Shown here: one piece after another, positions 17,022-24,785 of the stretch
Layout: each line of letters starts with the position of its first letter
Position numbering within the stretch: the first letter of the stretch is position 1
Assembly (NCBI GenBank): GCA_016222805.1
Contig: JACRQG010000007.1
Coordinates: 1 to 64,000 of the forward strand
Reading direction: 5' to 3'
Length of the DNA: 64,000 bases
From: Verrucomicrobiota bacterium
GTDB lineage: Bacteria; Verrucomicrobiota; Verrucomicrobiia; Opitutales; Opitutaceae
Made by a program: the position numbers and the translations under genes
The notes under the pieces: model-generated
What the model saw: only the letters and a program-made list of their open reading frames with translations
Told to the model about the DNA's origin: nothing
The model's database searches: none

Positions 17022-18229
17022 AGTCGATCCCGCCCGCGCTCATTCTCCTCGTCGAAGACGACGATCAGCTCCGCTCCCTCGGTGCCGATACGCTGATCTC
17101 TGCCGGGTATCGGGTGCAGGAGGCCGTGGACGGAGTTGCCGCGCTCGAGTTTCTCGCCCGCGAGACCCCGGATCTCATCCTGAGTGATGTGCGAATGCCG
17201 CGCTGCGATGGCTTCGAGCTGCTCCAGTGGGTGCGACGCAACCCGATGCTCGGCCTGGTGCCTTTCGTGGTGGTCTCGGCGCGCGTGGACACTCCCGACA
17301 TTCGCATGGGAATGTCCCTCGGGGCGGACGACTACCTGACCAAACCTTACCTGCCGGCAGACTTGCTGAAGACGGTGGCGACGCGGCTCGAGCGCGCCGG
17401 CCAGTTGGTGGAAGTGCAGGAATCCCACCAGTGGTTCCTTTCCCGGGTGTTGCCGCACGAACTCCGGACGCCGCTGTCCGGGATCCTCTCCTGCGGCGAT
17501 CTCCTCCTGCAGGCCGGAGAGGCGGGCGACCCCGTGCCTGCGGCGTACGCCCTGGAATACGGCAAACTGATCAACCTGGGCGGGCAGAGGCTGCTGCGGG
17601 TCGCGGAAGATCTCTCGCTGTGGGCTCTCCTCGAGAATCAGCGGCAGAACCGGCAGCGCTCCGGGGACGGGGCCGGCGGGATCCGGGTGGGGATTGACCC
17701 CACGCTGCTGGAGAAGTCGTTCCGGCAGTGTGCGGAGAGCTTTGGTCGTGGCGCAGACCTGTCGGTCACCCTTGAACTCTCCACGGTCGAATCGCCCGTC
17801 AATGAGGTCGCCGTCGTCGCCGTCATTCGCCACCTGGTGGACAACGCCTTCAAGTTTTCGCTGCCGGGGCAGCAGGTCAGGATTCTCGGTTTCGTGGCCT
17901 GGGATCGGTACGTTATCGAAGTGCGCGACGCCGGCCGTGGTTTCGCGGCCGGCGAGCGAATCGGGCCTGCCGCGATGAGGCAGGTGAATCGTGAGTACTG
18001 GGAGCAACAGGGCATCGGGGTGGGCCTGACGATTGTGCGGCTTTTCGCCCGGCTGGCGGACGGCACCTTTGCCCTGCAGCCCCTGCCCGCGCCGGAGACG
18101 GGGATGGTGGCGAGACTGGGTTTGCGGCTCGCCCGCGCGAGCGGGGCGCGCGAGGTCGCCAATGCCGGAGGGGGGGAGGTGGAACCGGCGGTCGTCACCT
18201 GCAGCGAGGAAAGCCATGAAGGGGCATGA
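17018..18229 (+). CDS. Receiver-histidine kinase fusion, active type
   Basis: The protein has 403 residues. An N-terminal receiver (VEDDD at 12-16, Asp57 in LSDVRMP, Lys109 in YLTKP) is fused to a kinase with His147 (FLSRVLPHELRTPLSGI), Asn276 in LVDNAFKFS, RDAGRG at 303-308 and GIGVGLTIV. Receiver-first fusions typically let an upstream kinase gate this kinase's activity. The ATG overlaps the stop of the PAS-PAS kinase (ATGA). The fusion at 20700 has the same architecture, and a short segment before the ATPase domain is similar (SLWALLEN here, GLWAELAA there), so the two are probably paralogues. All catalytic residues seem present here. Confidence 0.9.
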   Translation: MKSIPPALILLVEDDDQLRSLGADTLISAGYRVQEAVDGVAALEFLARETPDLILSDVRMPRCDGFELLQWVRRNPMLGLVPFVVVSARVDTPDIRMGMSLGADDYLTKPYLPADLLKTVATRLERAGQLVEVQESHQWFLSRVLPHELRTPLSGILSCGDLLLQAGEAGDPVPAAYALEYGKLINLGGQRLLRVAEDLSLWALLENQRQNRQRSGDGAGGIRVGIDPTLLEKSFRQCAESFGRGADLSVTLELSTVESPVNEVAVVAVIRHLVDNAFKFSLPGQQVRILGFVAWDRYVIEVRDAGRGFAAGERIGPAAMRQVNREYWEQQGIGVGLTIVRLFARLADGTFALQPLPAPETGMVARLGLRLARASGAREVANAGGGEVEPAVVTCSEESHEGA

Positions 18230-18354
18230 CAGACGGCAGGGGCGAGGTTCCTGCGAAAGGGAGGGTGGCGGCAGCGCGGCGGCACAAGCCCCCGGCCCAG
18301 GGGACTACCGCCGCGTCCCGTTGGCAGCGAATCGCAGCAGGAACGGGGGAATGA
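18226..18354 (+). CDS. Possible 42-residue overlapping reading frame
   Basis: An ATG at 18226 overlaps the stop of the receiver-kinase in ATGA and opens 42 codons. The product is Arg/Ala-rich with no recognised motif (MTDGRGEVPAKGRVAAARRH at its start). It would be translated by coupling. In such GC-rich DNA a short open frame is not proof of a gene; the overlap and the similar case at 20593 are the only support. The rest of the gap to 18462 has an AGGAGGT at 18355 followed by a GTG at 18365, which opens only a short frame into the next gene. Confidence 0.2.
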   Translation: MTDGRGEVPAKGRVAAARRHKPPAQGTTAASRWQRIAAGTGE

Positions 18355-18461
18355 GGAGGTCGGGGTGAGTGCGGTTCGGGAGGATGGGTCGAGGGTTGAA
18401 ATCGGTCTGACGACGCGGCGCGTGCTGGCGGCCGTGATTCTCGCTGCCGTCGACCGAAGCG

Positions 18462-18860
18462 ATGGGTGGATCGGGCCTCGTGTTGATCGCGGAGGACCAT
18501 GCTCCGAACGCAGAGATCCTCGCTGATTTCTGCGCTCTCGAACGGCTGCGAACCAAGGTGGCCGGCAACGGACTGGAGGCGGTGGAAATGGCCCGCCAGT
18601 ATGCTCCCCAGTTGGTTTTGATGGACTGGCGCATGCCGGTGCTCGAGGGTCCCGCAGCCATCCGGCAGCTCAAGGCGGACCCGCGGACCCGCCGCCTCCC
18701 GGTGGTGGCGCTCACGGCCTATGCCCAGCCGCGCGATCAATCCCGGATGGTCGAAGTCGGGGCGGCGGGATTCCTGACCAAACCGGTGAACTTCGATCGT
18801 CGGCACGCCGTCTTGGTGGAGCTGGGGCTTTGTGCCGGGCGCGGCGATCACCGGCCATGA
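18462..18860 (+). CDS. Single-domain receiver protein (CheY-like)
   Basis: The protein has 132 residues, the size of one receiver. It shows AEDH (10-13), the phospho-acceptor Asp55 in LMDWRMP, Thr85 in ALTAYA and Lys107 in LTKPV. There is no output domain, so it should act by protein-protein contact or as a phosphate shuttle or sink in the relay. The sequence style (DWRMPxxxG, ALTAxA) is that of receivers found in hybrid kinases. The ATG at 18462 is the first usable start after an in-frame stop at 18435-18437; the ribosome site is weak. It stands between the two kinase modules. Confidence 0.85.
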   Translation: MGGSGLVLIAEDHAPNAEILADFCALERLRTKVAGNGLEAVEMARQYAPQLVLMDWRMPVLEGPAAIRQLKADPRTRRLPVVALTAYAQPRDQSRMVEVGAAGFLTKPVNFDRRHAVLVELGLCAGRGDHRP

Positions 18861-18923
18861 ACCGCACCACGGGATCCGTCCTCGCCGCCCCCGCTGGAAG
18901 CGCGGACGGGTTTCTCGTCCGGT

Positions 18924-18960
18924 GGGAAATATCGATGGGTATTTCCCTTGGTTTTCTTTT
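18924..18960. promoter_or_regulatory. GGGAAATA-N8-TATTTCCC operator-like site, GGGTATTTCCCT copy 2
   Basis: Perfect 8-base arms GGGAAATA (18924-18931) and TATTTCCC (18940-18947) flank an 8-base spacer. The right half continues CTTGGTTTTC and matches the element at 4429 at 17 of 18 positions. A smaller stem, CGGACG/CGTCCG, lies just upstream at 18903-18921. The site is in the 264-base non-coding gap before the NarL regulator at 19125. A binding site for a dimeric regulator is the likeliest reading. Confidence 0.45.
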
Positions 18961-19124
18961 CCCGGAATCGACCCAAGTCTCGGTCGTGCGAGGACGTGGC
19001 TGGCGTCCGGCCCGTTCCTCTCCTCCCTCGTCGCTCGATATGCTCCCTCTTCCTTTCCGGTGCCGCCTGCCGATCGCCCGGCGGCCGGAGTCGAATCCCC
19101 GCTCCCCTCATCCCGTCCTTCGTC

Positions 19125-19814
19125 ATGAATGATTCTCTCACCGGTCCAGCGGACCAGCCGACCCGCCCGTATCGCATTTGGATTTTCGAGGACCACCAGT
19201 GTTTCCGGGAACTGCTGGCTGATTTTCTCGAAGCGATTCCCGGTATCGAGATTGCCGGGACGGAGGACGACGAGGAGCTCCTCTACCAGGCGGTCGACGC
19301 CGGGCAGGTGGATCTGGTCATCCTCGATCTGCATCTGCAGGGGGCGGGCGGATTCCGCGTGATGGAGCGGCTGAAGGCCCGGGCGCAGATGCCGGACGTG
19401 TTGATTCTCAGTGGACAGGCGACGACCCATTCCGTCGGTACGGCGATTCGTTTGGGCGCCATCGGGTACCTGCAGAAGACCGCTCCGCTTGAAGAACTTT
19501 ATCCGGCGCTGGAATGCGTGCGCCAGGGGCAGGGGTATTTCAGCGCCGGTCCGGCCCGCCTCCTGGCCGAGAGCATGGCGCCGGACGCCACTTCCGCGGC
19601 GTTCTCCGACCTGACCTTGAAGGAGGTGGACTTGCTCACGCGCCTGGCCCACGGGGTGAGCGCGAAGGAAATCGGCGCAGCCTTCCAGTTGTCGCCGTTC
19701 ACGATTTACCGGATGCGCACGCAGCTCATGCGGAAGATCAATGCCCGCAACCTCCAGGAAATCGTGACGTATGCGCTGCGTAATGGGTTGATGGATCCGG
19801 CGCTCGTGCGGTAG
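19125..19814 (+). CDS. NarL/FixJ-type response regulator 3
   Basis: The protein has 229 residues. The receiver has FEDH (21-24), Asp68 (VILDLHLQG) and Lys118 (YLQKTA). The C-terminal helix-turn-helix is at about 161-222 (AHGVSAKEIGAAFQLSPFTI, then YRMRTQLMRKI), the most canonical LuxR-type domain of the three regulators here. The ATG at 19125 places the start just before the receiver. A 24-base operator-like inverted repeat stands about 180 bases upstream. The kinase at 19838 follows after 23 bases, so they are probably co-transcribed and the kinase is its likely phosphate donor. Confidence 0.92.
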   Translation: MNDSLTGPADQPTRPYRIWIFEDHQCFRELLADFLEAIPGIEIAGTEDDEELLYQAVDAGQVDLVILDLHLQGAGGFRVMERLKARAQMPDVLILSGQATTHSVGTAIRLGAIGYLQKTAPLEELYPALECVRQGQGYFSAGPARLLAESMAPDATSAAFSDLTLKEVDLLTRLAHGVSAKEIGAAFQLSPFTIYRMRTQLMRKINARNLQEIVTYALRNGLMDPALVR

Positions 19815-19837
19815 CCGTCGACGGAGATCAACCCATC

Positions 19838-20596
19838 ATGGCGTCGAATCGAAATCACGAGCCAGCCCCGGCGGGAGAGCCGGAGGATCCGGCGAGAGCG
19901 GCACCGAAGGTGTGGCTCCCGGCGGATTTTCTTTCGCAACTCACGCACGAGCTGAAGAACCACGTCGCGGCGGCCCATGCCGCGACCTACCTCCTCCGCA
20001 ACCAGGGGGGCAATCTGGCTGCCGAACGGGAGCAGCGCTGGCTCGAGGCCGTTCGGCAGGCGGTGGGGGGGCTGCGCTCGACTCTGGACCAGATTGACAC
20101 CTTGGATCAGATCATGACGGAGACGGTGGCGCCCGCGATTCCGGTCGACCTCGTTCCGTGGGTCGAGTCGATCGTGGCGCAAGCCCTGAAGAAAGGCCCC
20201 GCAGCCCGGGTGACCGTCCGGATTCGGGAAACCCTGCCGGGATGGTGGCGGCTCGAGGGGAGCCTGGTGGGTACCGCCCTGGAGGTGCTGGTGGCCAATG
20301 CCCTCCGCTTCGGTCCGCCCGACAGCACCGTCTGGCTTGATCTCCGGCCGGGCAAGTGTGGGCTGGAGATTGCCGTCTCCGATCAGGGCGCCGGGGTGTC
20401 CGCGAGTGAGGCTGGCCGGCTCTTTACCCCGTTCTTCCAGGGTGCGAATGCCCGCGGGCGGGGTGGTGCGGGGCTGGGGCTCGCGATCGCCCAGGCAGCC
20501 ATGCGTCGACTCCAGGGTGAGGTTCGGTACTCCCATTCGGCGGACAAGGGCACGGTGTTTTGCCTCGAAGTTCCGGCCCGACGGGAGGACGCATGA
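19838..20596 (+). CDS. Short sensor-less histidine kinase
   Basis: The protein has 252 residues, all used by the kinase core after a 25-residue tail. It has no membrane or sensor domain. The H-box FLSQLTHELKNHVAA carries His37. The ATPase domain has Asn154 (LVANALRFG), SDQGAG at 181-186, LFTPFFQG and GAGLGLAIA. Its input must come from a partner, most likely the receiver-kinase at 20700 or another kinase of the cluster. The stop overlaps the ATG of a 36-codon frame (20593), which in turn overlaps the start of the receiver-kinase. Confidence 0.9.
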   Translation: MASNRNHEPAPAGEPEDPARAAPKVWLPADFLSQLTHELKNHVAAAHAATYLLRNQGGNLAAEREQRWLEAVRQAVGGLRSTLDQIDTLDQIMTETVAPAIPVDLVPWVESIVAQALKKGPAARVTVRIRETLPGWWRLEGSLVGTALEVLVANALRFGPPDSTVWLDLRPGKCGLEIAVSDQGAGVSASEAGRLFTPFFQGANARGRGGAGLGLAIAQAAMRRLQGEVRYSHSADKGTVFCLEVPARREDA

Positions 20597-20703
20597 ACAG
20601 CGGCCTCTTCTCCACGGTCGCCCAACTCGCGAATGGCCCAACGCGGGAACTCACCCGTCGTCGTCAGGCCCGCGCGGCCCAACGCCGGACCGCGCTTTCA
20701 TGA
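20593..20703 (+). CDS. Possible 36-residue bridging peptide
   Basis: The frame begins in the ATGA shared with the kinase stop at 20596 and ends in the ATGA shared with the ATG of the receiver-kinase at 20700. It spans exactly the 103 bases between the two genes. The peptide starts MNSGLFSTVAQLANG and has an Arg-rich second half (TRRRQARAAQRR). It may only carry ribosomes across the gap for coupled translation, or be a small basic protein. No homologue is recognised. The double overlap makes chance less likely than for an isolated short frame, but does not prove it. Confidence 0.35.
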   Translation: MNSGLFSTVAQLANGPTRELTRRRQARAAQRRTALS

Positions 20704-21854
20704 TGAGAGTGAATCTCCCGGTGCCTCCAAAAGCCCGAGTCCTGCTGGCAGAAGATGAGGCCAACCTGCGGCGCACCACGCAGGATCTGCTGGAAATGCA
20801 CGGCTTTGACGTCTCGGCCGTCCACTGCGGCCGCCTCGCCATCGAGCGGTTCAACCGCGAGCGTCCCGACCTGGTCCTGGCGGACATCACGATGCCGGAT
20901 GGGGACGGCTACGAGATCCTGAACCACGTCCGCCGGCACCCGTCCAACTCCGAGGTTCCGGTGATTTTCCTGACCGGGAAATCGGGACTGCGGGAAATGA
21001 GGGCGGGACTGCGCGTGGGGGTGGACGATTACCTTACCAAGCCGTTCGAGCCGGAGGAACTGGTGCGTGCGGTCAAGGTGCGGGTGGACCGGCGGCAGCG
21101 GCAGCTGCGCCGCTGGGAGCAGTTGCGGAAGGCGATCGGACATGGGCTGACCCACGAATTGCGCACGCCCTTGTGCGGGGTGATGGGATTTGCGGCGATT
21201 TTGCAGGAGGAGGCGGCGGCCGGCGTGCCGCTGCCGGCGGCCAACGTTGCCTCCGCGGCGATGGCGCAAATGGATTCCTGCGAGCGCCTCGTCCGGGTGG
21301 TGGATGCCCTGGGTCTTTGGGCCGAACTCGCGGCGACGGATCGCGAGACGGCCGGTGCCTACGCGGCGGCGCGAACCGCGCAGTGGGAGAGGGCGGCGGG
21401 GGAGAACGTGCGCGCGATGGCAAAGAAGGGCGGTCGGGAGGAAGACCTCGCAGTTTGCCTGGATCCGGCCACGCTCGCCCTGCCTGAGGCCCACCTCCAG
21501 CTGTTGATTCAGCAAGTCTGCGAGCACGCCCTGCGTCACTCGGTGCGGGGAAACCTGGTCCGCGTGATCGGGGTGCGGTCGGAGGAGCGGTACCGATTGG
21601 ATGTGCGCGGGGAGGGCTGGCGCCTGCGACGGAGCGGTACCCTCGAGGGCGCCGGCGGCGGCAAGGACGAGGGCGGGCCCGAAGCCTCGGACCTGGGTAT
21701 TGGCCTGGCCATTGTGCAACAGGTGGCGGACTTGGCTGGGGCCGAGTTGCGCCTGACGCCGGGCCAGCACGGTGCCGAAGTCTCGGTGATCTTCCCGCTC
21801 CCGGTTGAACTCCCCGGGCGCGAGTCGACCAGGGTGCCGTCAGGCGCGTCCTAA
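20700..21854 (+). CDS. Receiver-kinase fusion with a degenerate ATP site
   Basis: The protein has 384 residues. The receiver is complete: AEDE (17-20), Asp62 (LADITMPDGDG) and Lys114 (YLTKPF). The H-box GLTHELRTPLCGV has His152. The ATPase domain is damaged: the N-box position reads QQVCEHALRHS with Glu275 instead of Asn, and the DxGxG loop reads VRGEG without the Asp. The GIGLAIV glycine loop remains. It has the same domain order as the apparently active fusion at 17018, so loss of ATP binding looks secondary. It may be a receiver-controlled phosphotransfer or scaffold protein. A second ATG lies at 20703. It is convergent with the isomerase gene, 21 bases away. Confidence 0.85.
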   Translation: MMRVNLPVPPKARVLLAEDEANLRRTTQDLLEMHGFDVSAVHCGRLAIERFNRERPDLVLADITMPDGDGYEILNHVRRHPSNSEVPVIFLTGKSGLREMRAGLRVGVDDYLTKPFEPEELVRAVKVRVDRRQRQLRRWEQLRKAIGHGLTHELRTPLCGVMGFAAILQEEAAAGVPLPAANVASAAMAQMDSCERLVRVVDALGLWAELAATDRETAGAYAAARTAQWERAAGENVRAMAKKGGREEDLAVCLDPATLALPEAHLQLLIQQVCEHALRHSVRGNLVRVIGVRSEERYRLDVRGEGWRLRRSGTLEGAGGGKDEGGPEASDLGIGLAIVQQVADLAGAELRLTPGQHGAEVSVIFPLPVELPGRESTRVPSGAS

Positions 21855-21875
21855 GGCGCCGTCCCGGCGGCGGAA

Positions 21876-23261
21876 TCAGTCGGACGGATACCGGCGCTTG
21901 CTTCCCCCCACGCCGGACGAAGCGGCCGCGTAGACCATGTGGTCGAGCGCGAGGAGCCGCGCCAGGGCGGCGAGTTCCTCCACCCGGTCGCCATGGACGA
22001 GCGCGTAGTGGGGTTCGAAACCCTCCTGAAACAGATCCTCGACGAGCGCGGCCGCGGGGGCGGGCAGGCGCACCTCGACGGTGGTGCCCTGGAAGCGTTG
22101 CGGCGAGTCCATGGCCTCGCCGGCGAGGATGAGCAGACGGTAACGACCCGCCACGCAGGAGAGGCGGCAGAGGGTCACCGGCCCCGGCTTGAGACCAAAC
22201 TCGAGGGTGAGGCCGGTGCGATTGTTGGGATGCACCCCGGCGCGGGCGCCGGTGGCGGGATGGGCGAGGGAGAACGCCCCGGCGCCGCAGTGCCAGAACA
22301 CGACGCTGTTGGCGGCCTCATCCACGTGCACGAGGTCGCCCAGGTAGGGTGGGGCGCCGTCGGCGAGCTCACGGGCGATGAACATCGAGAGCGCGCCGTG
22401 GACGTCGGACTCGCAGGCGGCGGGCAGGCCGATCTCGGTGAGGAAGGACAGACTGGAACAGGCGGCCGCCCCGAACTCCTGCACCCACTCGGGCCAGCAG
22501 CGGATGGCGAGGGCCCCGAGGTTCTCTTCGCGGCAGAACTGCAACAGACGCGTGGCGGCCTGGGCAAACTTGACGGTGGTGGGCGCCTCGAGCGCGAGGT
22601 CCTTCACCTGGGCTGCGGCCTGGGTCAGCGTCGTGCGCCAGGCCGCCTCCGGCACGTCGGGTGCCGTCCGGAACAGCGTGCGCAGGTCGAGCCGGCAGAG
22701 TTCCACACCCGTGGCGGCCCGCAGCGCCACGGGATCAGCGCCGCAAAAGGCAAACCCGGGCGGTGGCTCGCCGACGACACCGATCTTCAGGCCGGTGGCG
22801 AGGCGCCGGGCCACGCCCAGGGCGCGCCAGATTGCCGCGAGGCGTCGCCGGATCCGAGGCTCCCCGGGGTTTCCGAGCCAGAAGTCGCCGCGTCGGCCGA
22901 GGGTGCGGAGAGTGTGGCAGGCGCTGTTGGCACCGGTCAGCGAGTTCAACCGCAGGCGGCCGCCGAGGCCCGGCTCCCGCAGCGCCCAGACCACCACCGG
23001 ACCGGTGTGATGCGCCGCGACGGTCGCGATGAAATCGCCGCCCACAAACGTCGTGTTCTGGAACAAGACCAGATCGGCGCCTGCCGCTGCGGGCCGCTGC
23101 ACGAAATCCGCCAGCGCCTCGGTCGTGGTCAGGAGCTCATCCGGCGCGATCGGAGTGATGCCGAGTTCCTGCAGGAGGGCCCGGGTCGCGGCGACCAGAG
23201 TGCGCGCGGCGGCGAGGTCAAACGCGACGCGGCCAACCGGCAGGTAGAGCAATCGAGGCAT
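21876..23261 (-). CDS. L-fucose/L-arabinose isomerase-family protein
   Basis: The protein has 461 residues from the ATG at 23261. An N-terminal Rossmann-like half is followed by KIGVVGEPPPGF and, near residue 285, CESDVHGALS, then VVFWHCG. CExDxxGALS and HCG match the metal-binding and active-site region of FucI/AraA-like isomerases (COG2407 type), where the Glu and Asp hold the catalytic metal ion. The role would be aldose-ketose isomerisation in the cytoplasm; substrate is not predictable from sequence. Beside a GH28 enzyme and pectinesterase it may handle arabinose, fucose or rhamnose released from pectin. It is divergent from the GH28 gene with 158 bases between. Confidence 0.7.
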   Translation of the reverse strand: MPRLLYLPVGRVAFDLAAARTLVAATRALLQELGITPIAPDELLTTTEALADFVQRPAAAGADLVLFQNTTFVGGDFIATVAAHHTGPVVVWALREPGLGGRLRLNSLTGANSACHTLRTLGRRGDFWLGNPGEPRIRRRLAAIWRALGVARRLATGLKIGVVGEPPPGFAFCGADPVALRAATGVELCRLDLRTLFRTAPDVPEAAWRTTLTQAAAQVKDLALEAPTTVKFAQAATRLLQFCREENLGALAIRCWPEWVQEFGAAACSSLSFLTEIGLPAACESDVHGALSMFIARELADGAPPYLGDLVHVDEAANSVVFWHCGAGAFSLAHPATGARAGVHPNNRTGLTLEFGLKPGPVTLCRLSCVAGRYRLLILAGEAMDSPQRFQGTTVEVRLPAPAAALVEDLFQEGFEPHYALVHGDRVEELAALARLLALDHMVYAAASSGVGGSKRRYPSD

Positions 23262-23346
23262 GGCGGAAACGCGAAAGGTCGGCGGGGCGCGGGAGACTGG
23301 GAGAACGGCGCGGCGCCAGCGGCATCCTCGGCGACGGCACCGGGGC

Positions 23347-23372
23347 GGCGAGCGAAAACGCCGGCGCTCGCC
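23347..23372. promoter_or_regulatory. Inverted repeat between isomerase and GH28 genes
   Basis: GGCGAGCG and CGCTCGCC are perfect 8-base arms around a 10-base loop, 48 bases before the GH28 start and about 85 bases before the divergent isomerase start. It could be an operator or an mRNA hairpin. It does not resemble the palindrome at 32433. Confidence 0.3.
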
Positions 23373-23419
23373 CGAGGGGCGCACTCGACAGCGGCGACGC
23401 CGCCGGGCAGACTCAGGCC

Positions 23420-24724
23420 ATGCTCCGCCGGATCCTCGCGCTCCTTCCCCTGGTGTTTTGGTCCACCGCGTCGGTGGCCGCCGCCGACGTGGCGCCGGCC
23501 CGGCCCCGGATCCCGGAACGCACGTTCCGCCTCGGCGACTTCGGCGCGGTCGGGGATGGAATCACCTCCAACACCGCCGCCTTCCAGCGCGCGATCGCGG
23601 CGGTCAGGGTTGCGGGCGGCGGCCGGCTGGTGGTGCCACCGGGCAAGTGGTTCACGGGACCGATCGATCTCTGCGACGCTCTCGACCTGCACCTGGAGGC
23701 CGGCGCGACGATTCAGTTCTCCCCGAAGCAGGAGGAGTACGGCACCTTTCCCAGCTTCCGGCCGCTGCTCCGGGCCCAGCAGGTGCAGGACGTGCAGATC
23801 TCCGGTGCCGGGACGATTCACGGCAGCGGCGACGCGTGGTGGGCCGCGGCGGTCGAGTTCAAGCGGGAGATGGATGCGAAGAAGGCGCGGAGCAACACGC
23901 TGCCTCGCCCCAACCTCGTGCAGTTCGACCGGTGCCAGCGCGTGCGCGTCACCGGGGTCACGCTCACGTTTTCGCCCAAGTTCAACCTCGTGCCGGCCCG
24001 CTGCCAGGACGTGACCATCGACGGAATCCGGATCTTCAATCCGCACAAGGTGTCGCCGAACACCGACGGCATCGATCCCTCCCTCTGCCAGCGCGTCCTG
24101 ATCACCGGCTGCGACATCGATACCAACGACGACAACATCGCGATCAAGTCCGGTGGCGCCCCGGGGGAGGGCGTGAGCGATGTGCTGATCACCGATTGCA
24201 CCTTTCGGCACGGTCACGGTTGCTCCTTTGGCAGCGAGACCAGCGGGGGCGTGCGGCGCGTGACGGTGCGCAATTGCACCTTCGAGGGCACCGACATCGG
24301 CGTGCGGTTCAAGTCCGACCGGACGCGGGGCGGCGTGGTCGAGGATATCGTCTACGAGAATCTCACCATGAAGAACGTCGGCCAGGCCATCGTGCTCACC
24401 AGCTATTATCCGGAGCGCGAGATGCCCAAGCCGGGCCAGGCGGCGGAGGCGAAACCGGTCGGGGCGACCACGCCGCGCTGGTCGAGGATCACCGTGCGCA
24501 ACGTCACCGCCACGGGAGTGACGAAGAACGCGGGCGTGATCCTCGGTCTGCCGGAGGCGCCGGCCACGGGGCTGACCCTGGAAAACCTCCGCATCGAGGC
24601 CGCCGCGGGGCTGCGCCTCGGTTACGCGAAGGACGTCGTCCTGCGGCGGGTCACCGTGACGGCCGCCGACGGCAAGCCGTGGATTCTCGAACCGACGATC
24701 GAGGGGCTGCAGCGCGTGGACTAG
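23420..24724 (+). CDS. GH28 polygalacturonase, secreted
   Basis: The protein has 434 residues with a signal peptide (MLRRILALLPLVFWSTASVA). The fold is a right-handed beta-helix. The GH28 signature residues are all present: NTDG at 214-217, DD at 237-238, GHG at 265-267 and RFK at 296-298, supplying the acid/base aspartates, the histidine and the substrate-binding Arg/Lys. The typical N-terminal motif FGAVGDGITSNT is at 41-52. It hydrolyses alpha-1,4 galacturonosyl linkages of pectin, or related uronide linkages, in the periplasm or outside. It is convergent with the TonB-dependent receptor at 24786, and with the pectinesterase at 27944 forms the degradative part of the locus. Confidence 0.93.
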   Translation: MLRRILALLPLVFWSTASVAAADVAPARPRIPERTFRLGDFGAVGDGITSNTAAFQRAIAAVRVAGGGRLVVPPGKWFTGPIDLCDALDLHLEAGATIQFSPKQEEYGTFPSFRPLLRAQQVQDVQISGAGTIHGSGDAWWAAAVEFKREMDAKKARSNTLPRPNLVQFDRCQRVRVTGVTLTFSPKFNLVPARCQDVTIDGIRIFNPHKVSPNTDGIDPSLCQRVLITGCDIDTNDDNIAIKSGGAPGEGVSDVLITDCTFRHGHGCSFGSETSGGVRRVTVRNCTFEGTDIGVRFKSDRTRGGVVEDIVYENLTMKNVGQAIVLTSYYPEREMPKPGQAAEAKPVGATTPRWSRITVRNVTATGVTKNAGVILGLPEAPATGLTLENLRIEAAAGLRLGYAKDVVLRRVTVTAADGKPWILEPTIEGLQRVD

Positions 24725-24742
24725 AATTATCCGGCGGCGTTC

Positions 24743-24785
24743 GTGTCGGCGGGGCAACAAGGCCGGGGGCGGCGCCCCGCCACAC
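24743..24785. terminator. Bidirectional terminator-like hairpin
   Basis: GTGT-C-GGCGGGG pairs with CCCCGCC-ACAC: 11 base pairs with one bulged C around a 20-base loop. It fills the 61-base gap between convergent genes ending at 24724 and 24786. There is no clear T-run, so intrinsic termination is probable from position, not proven. Confidence 0.4.
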
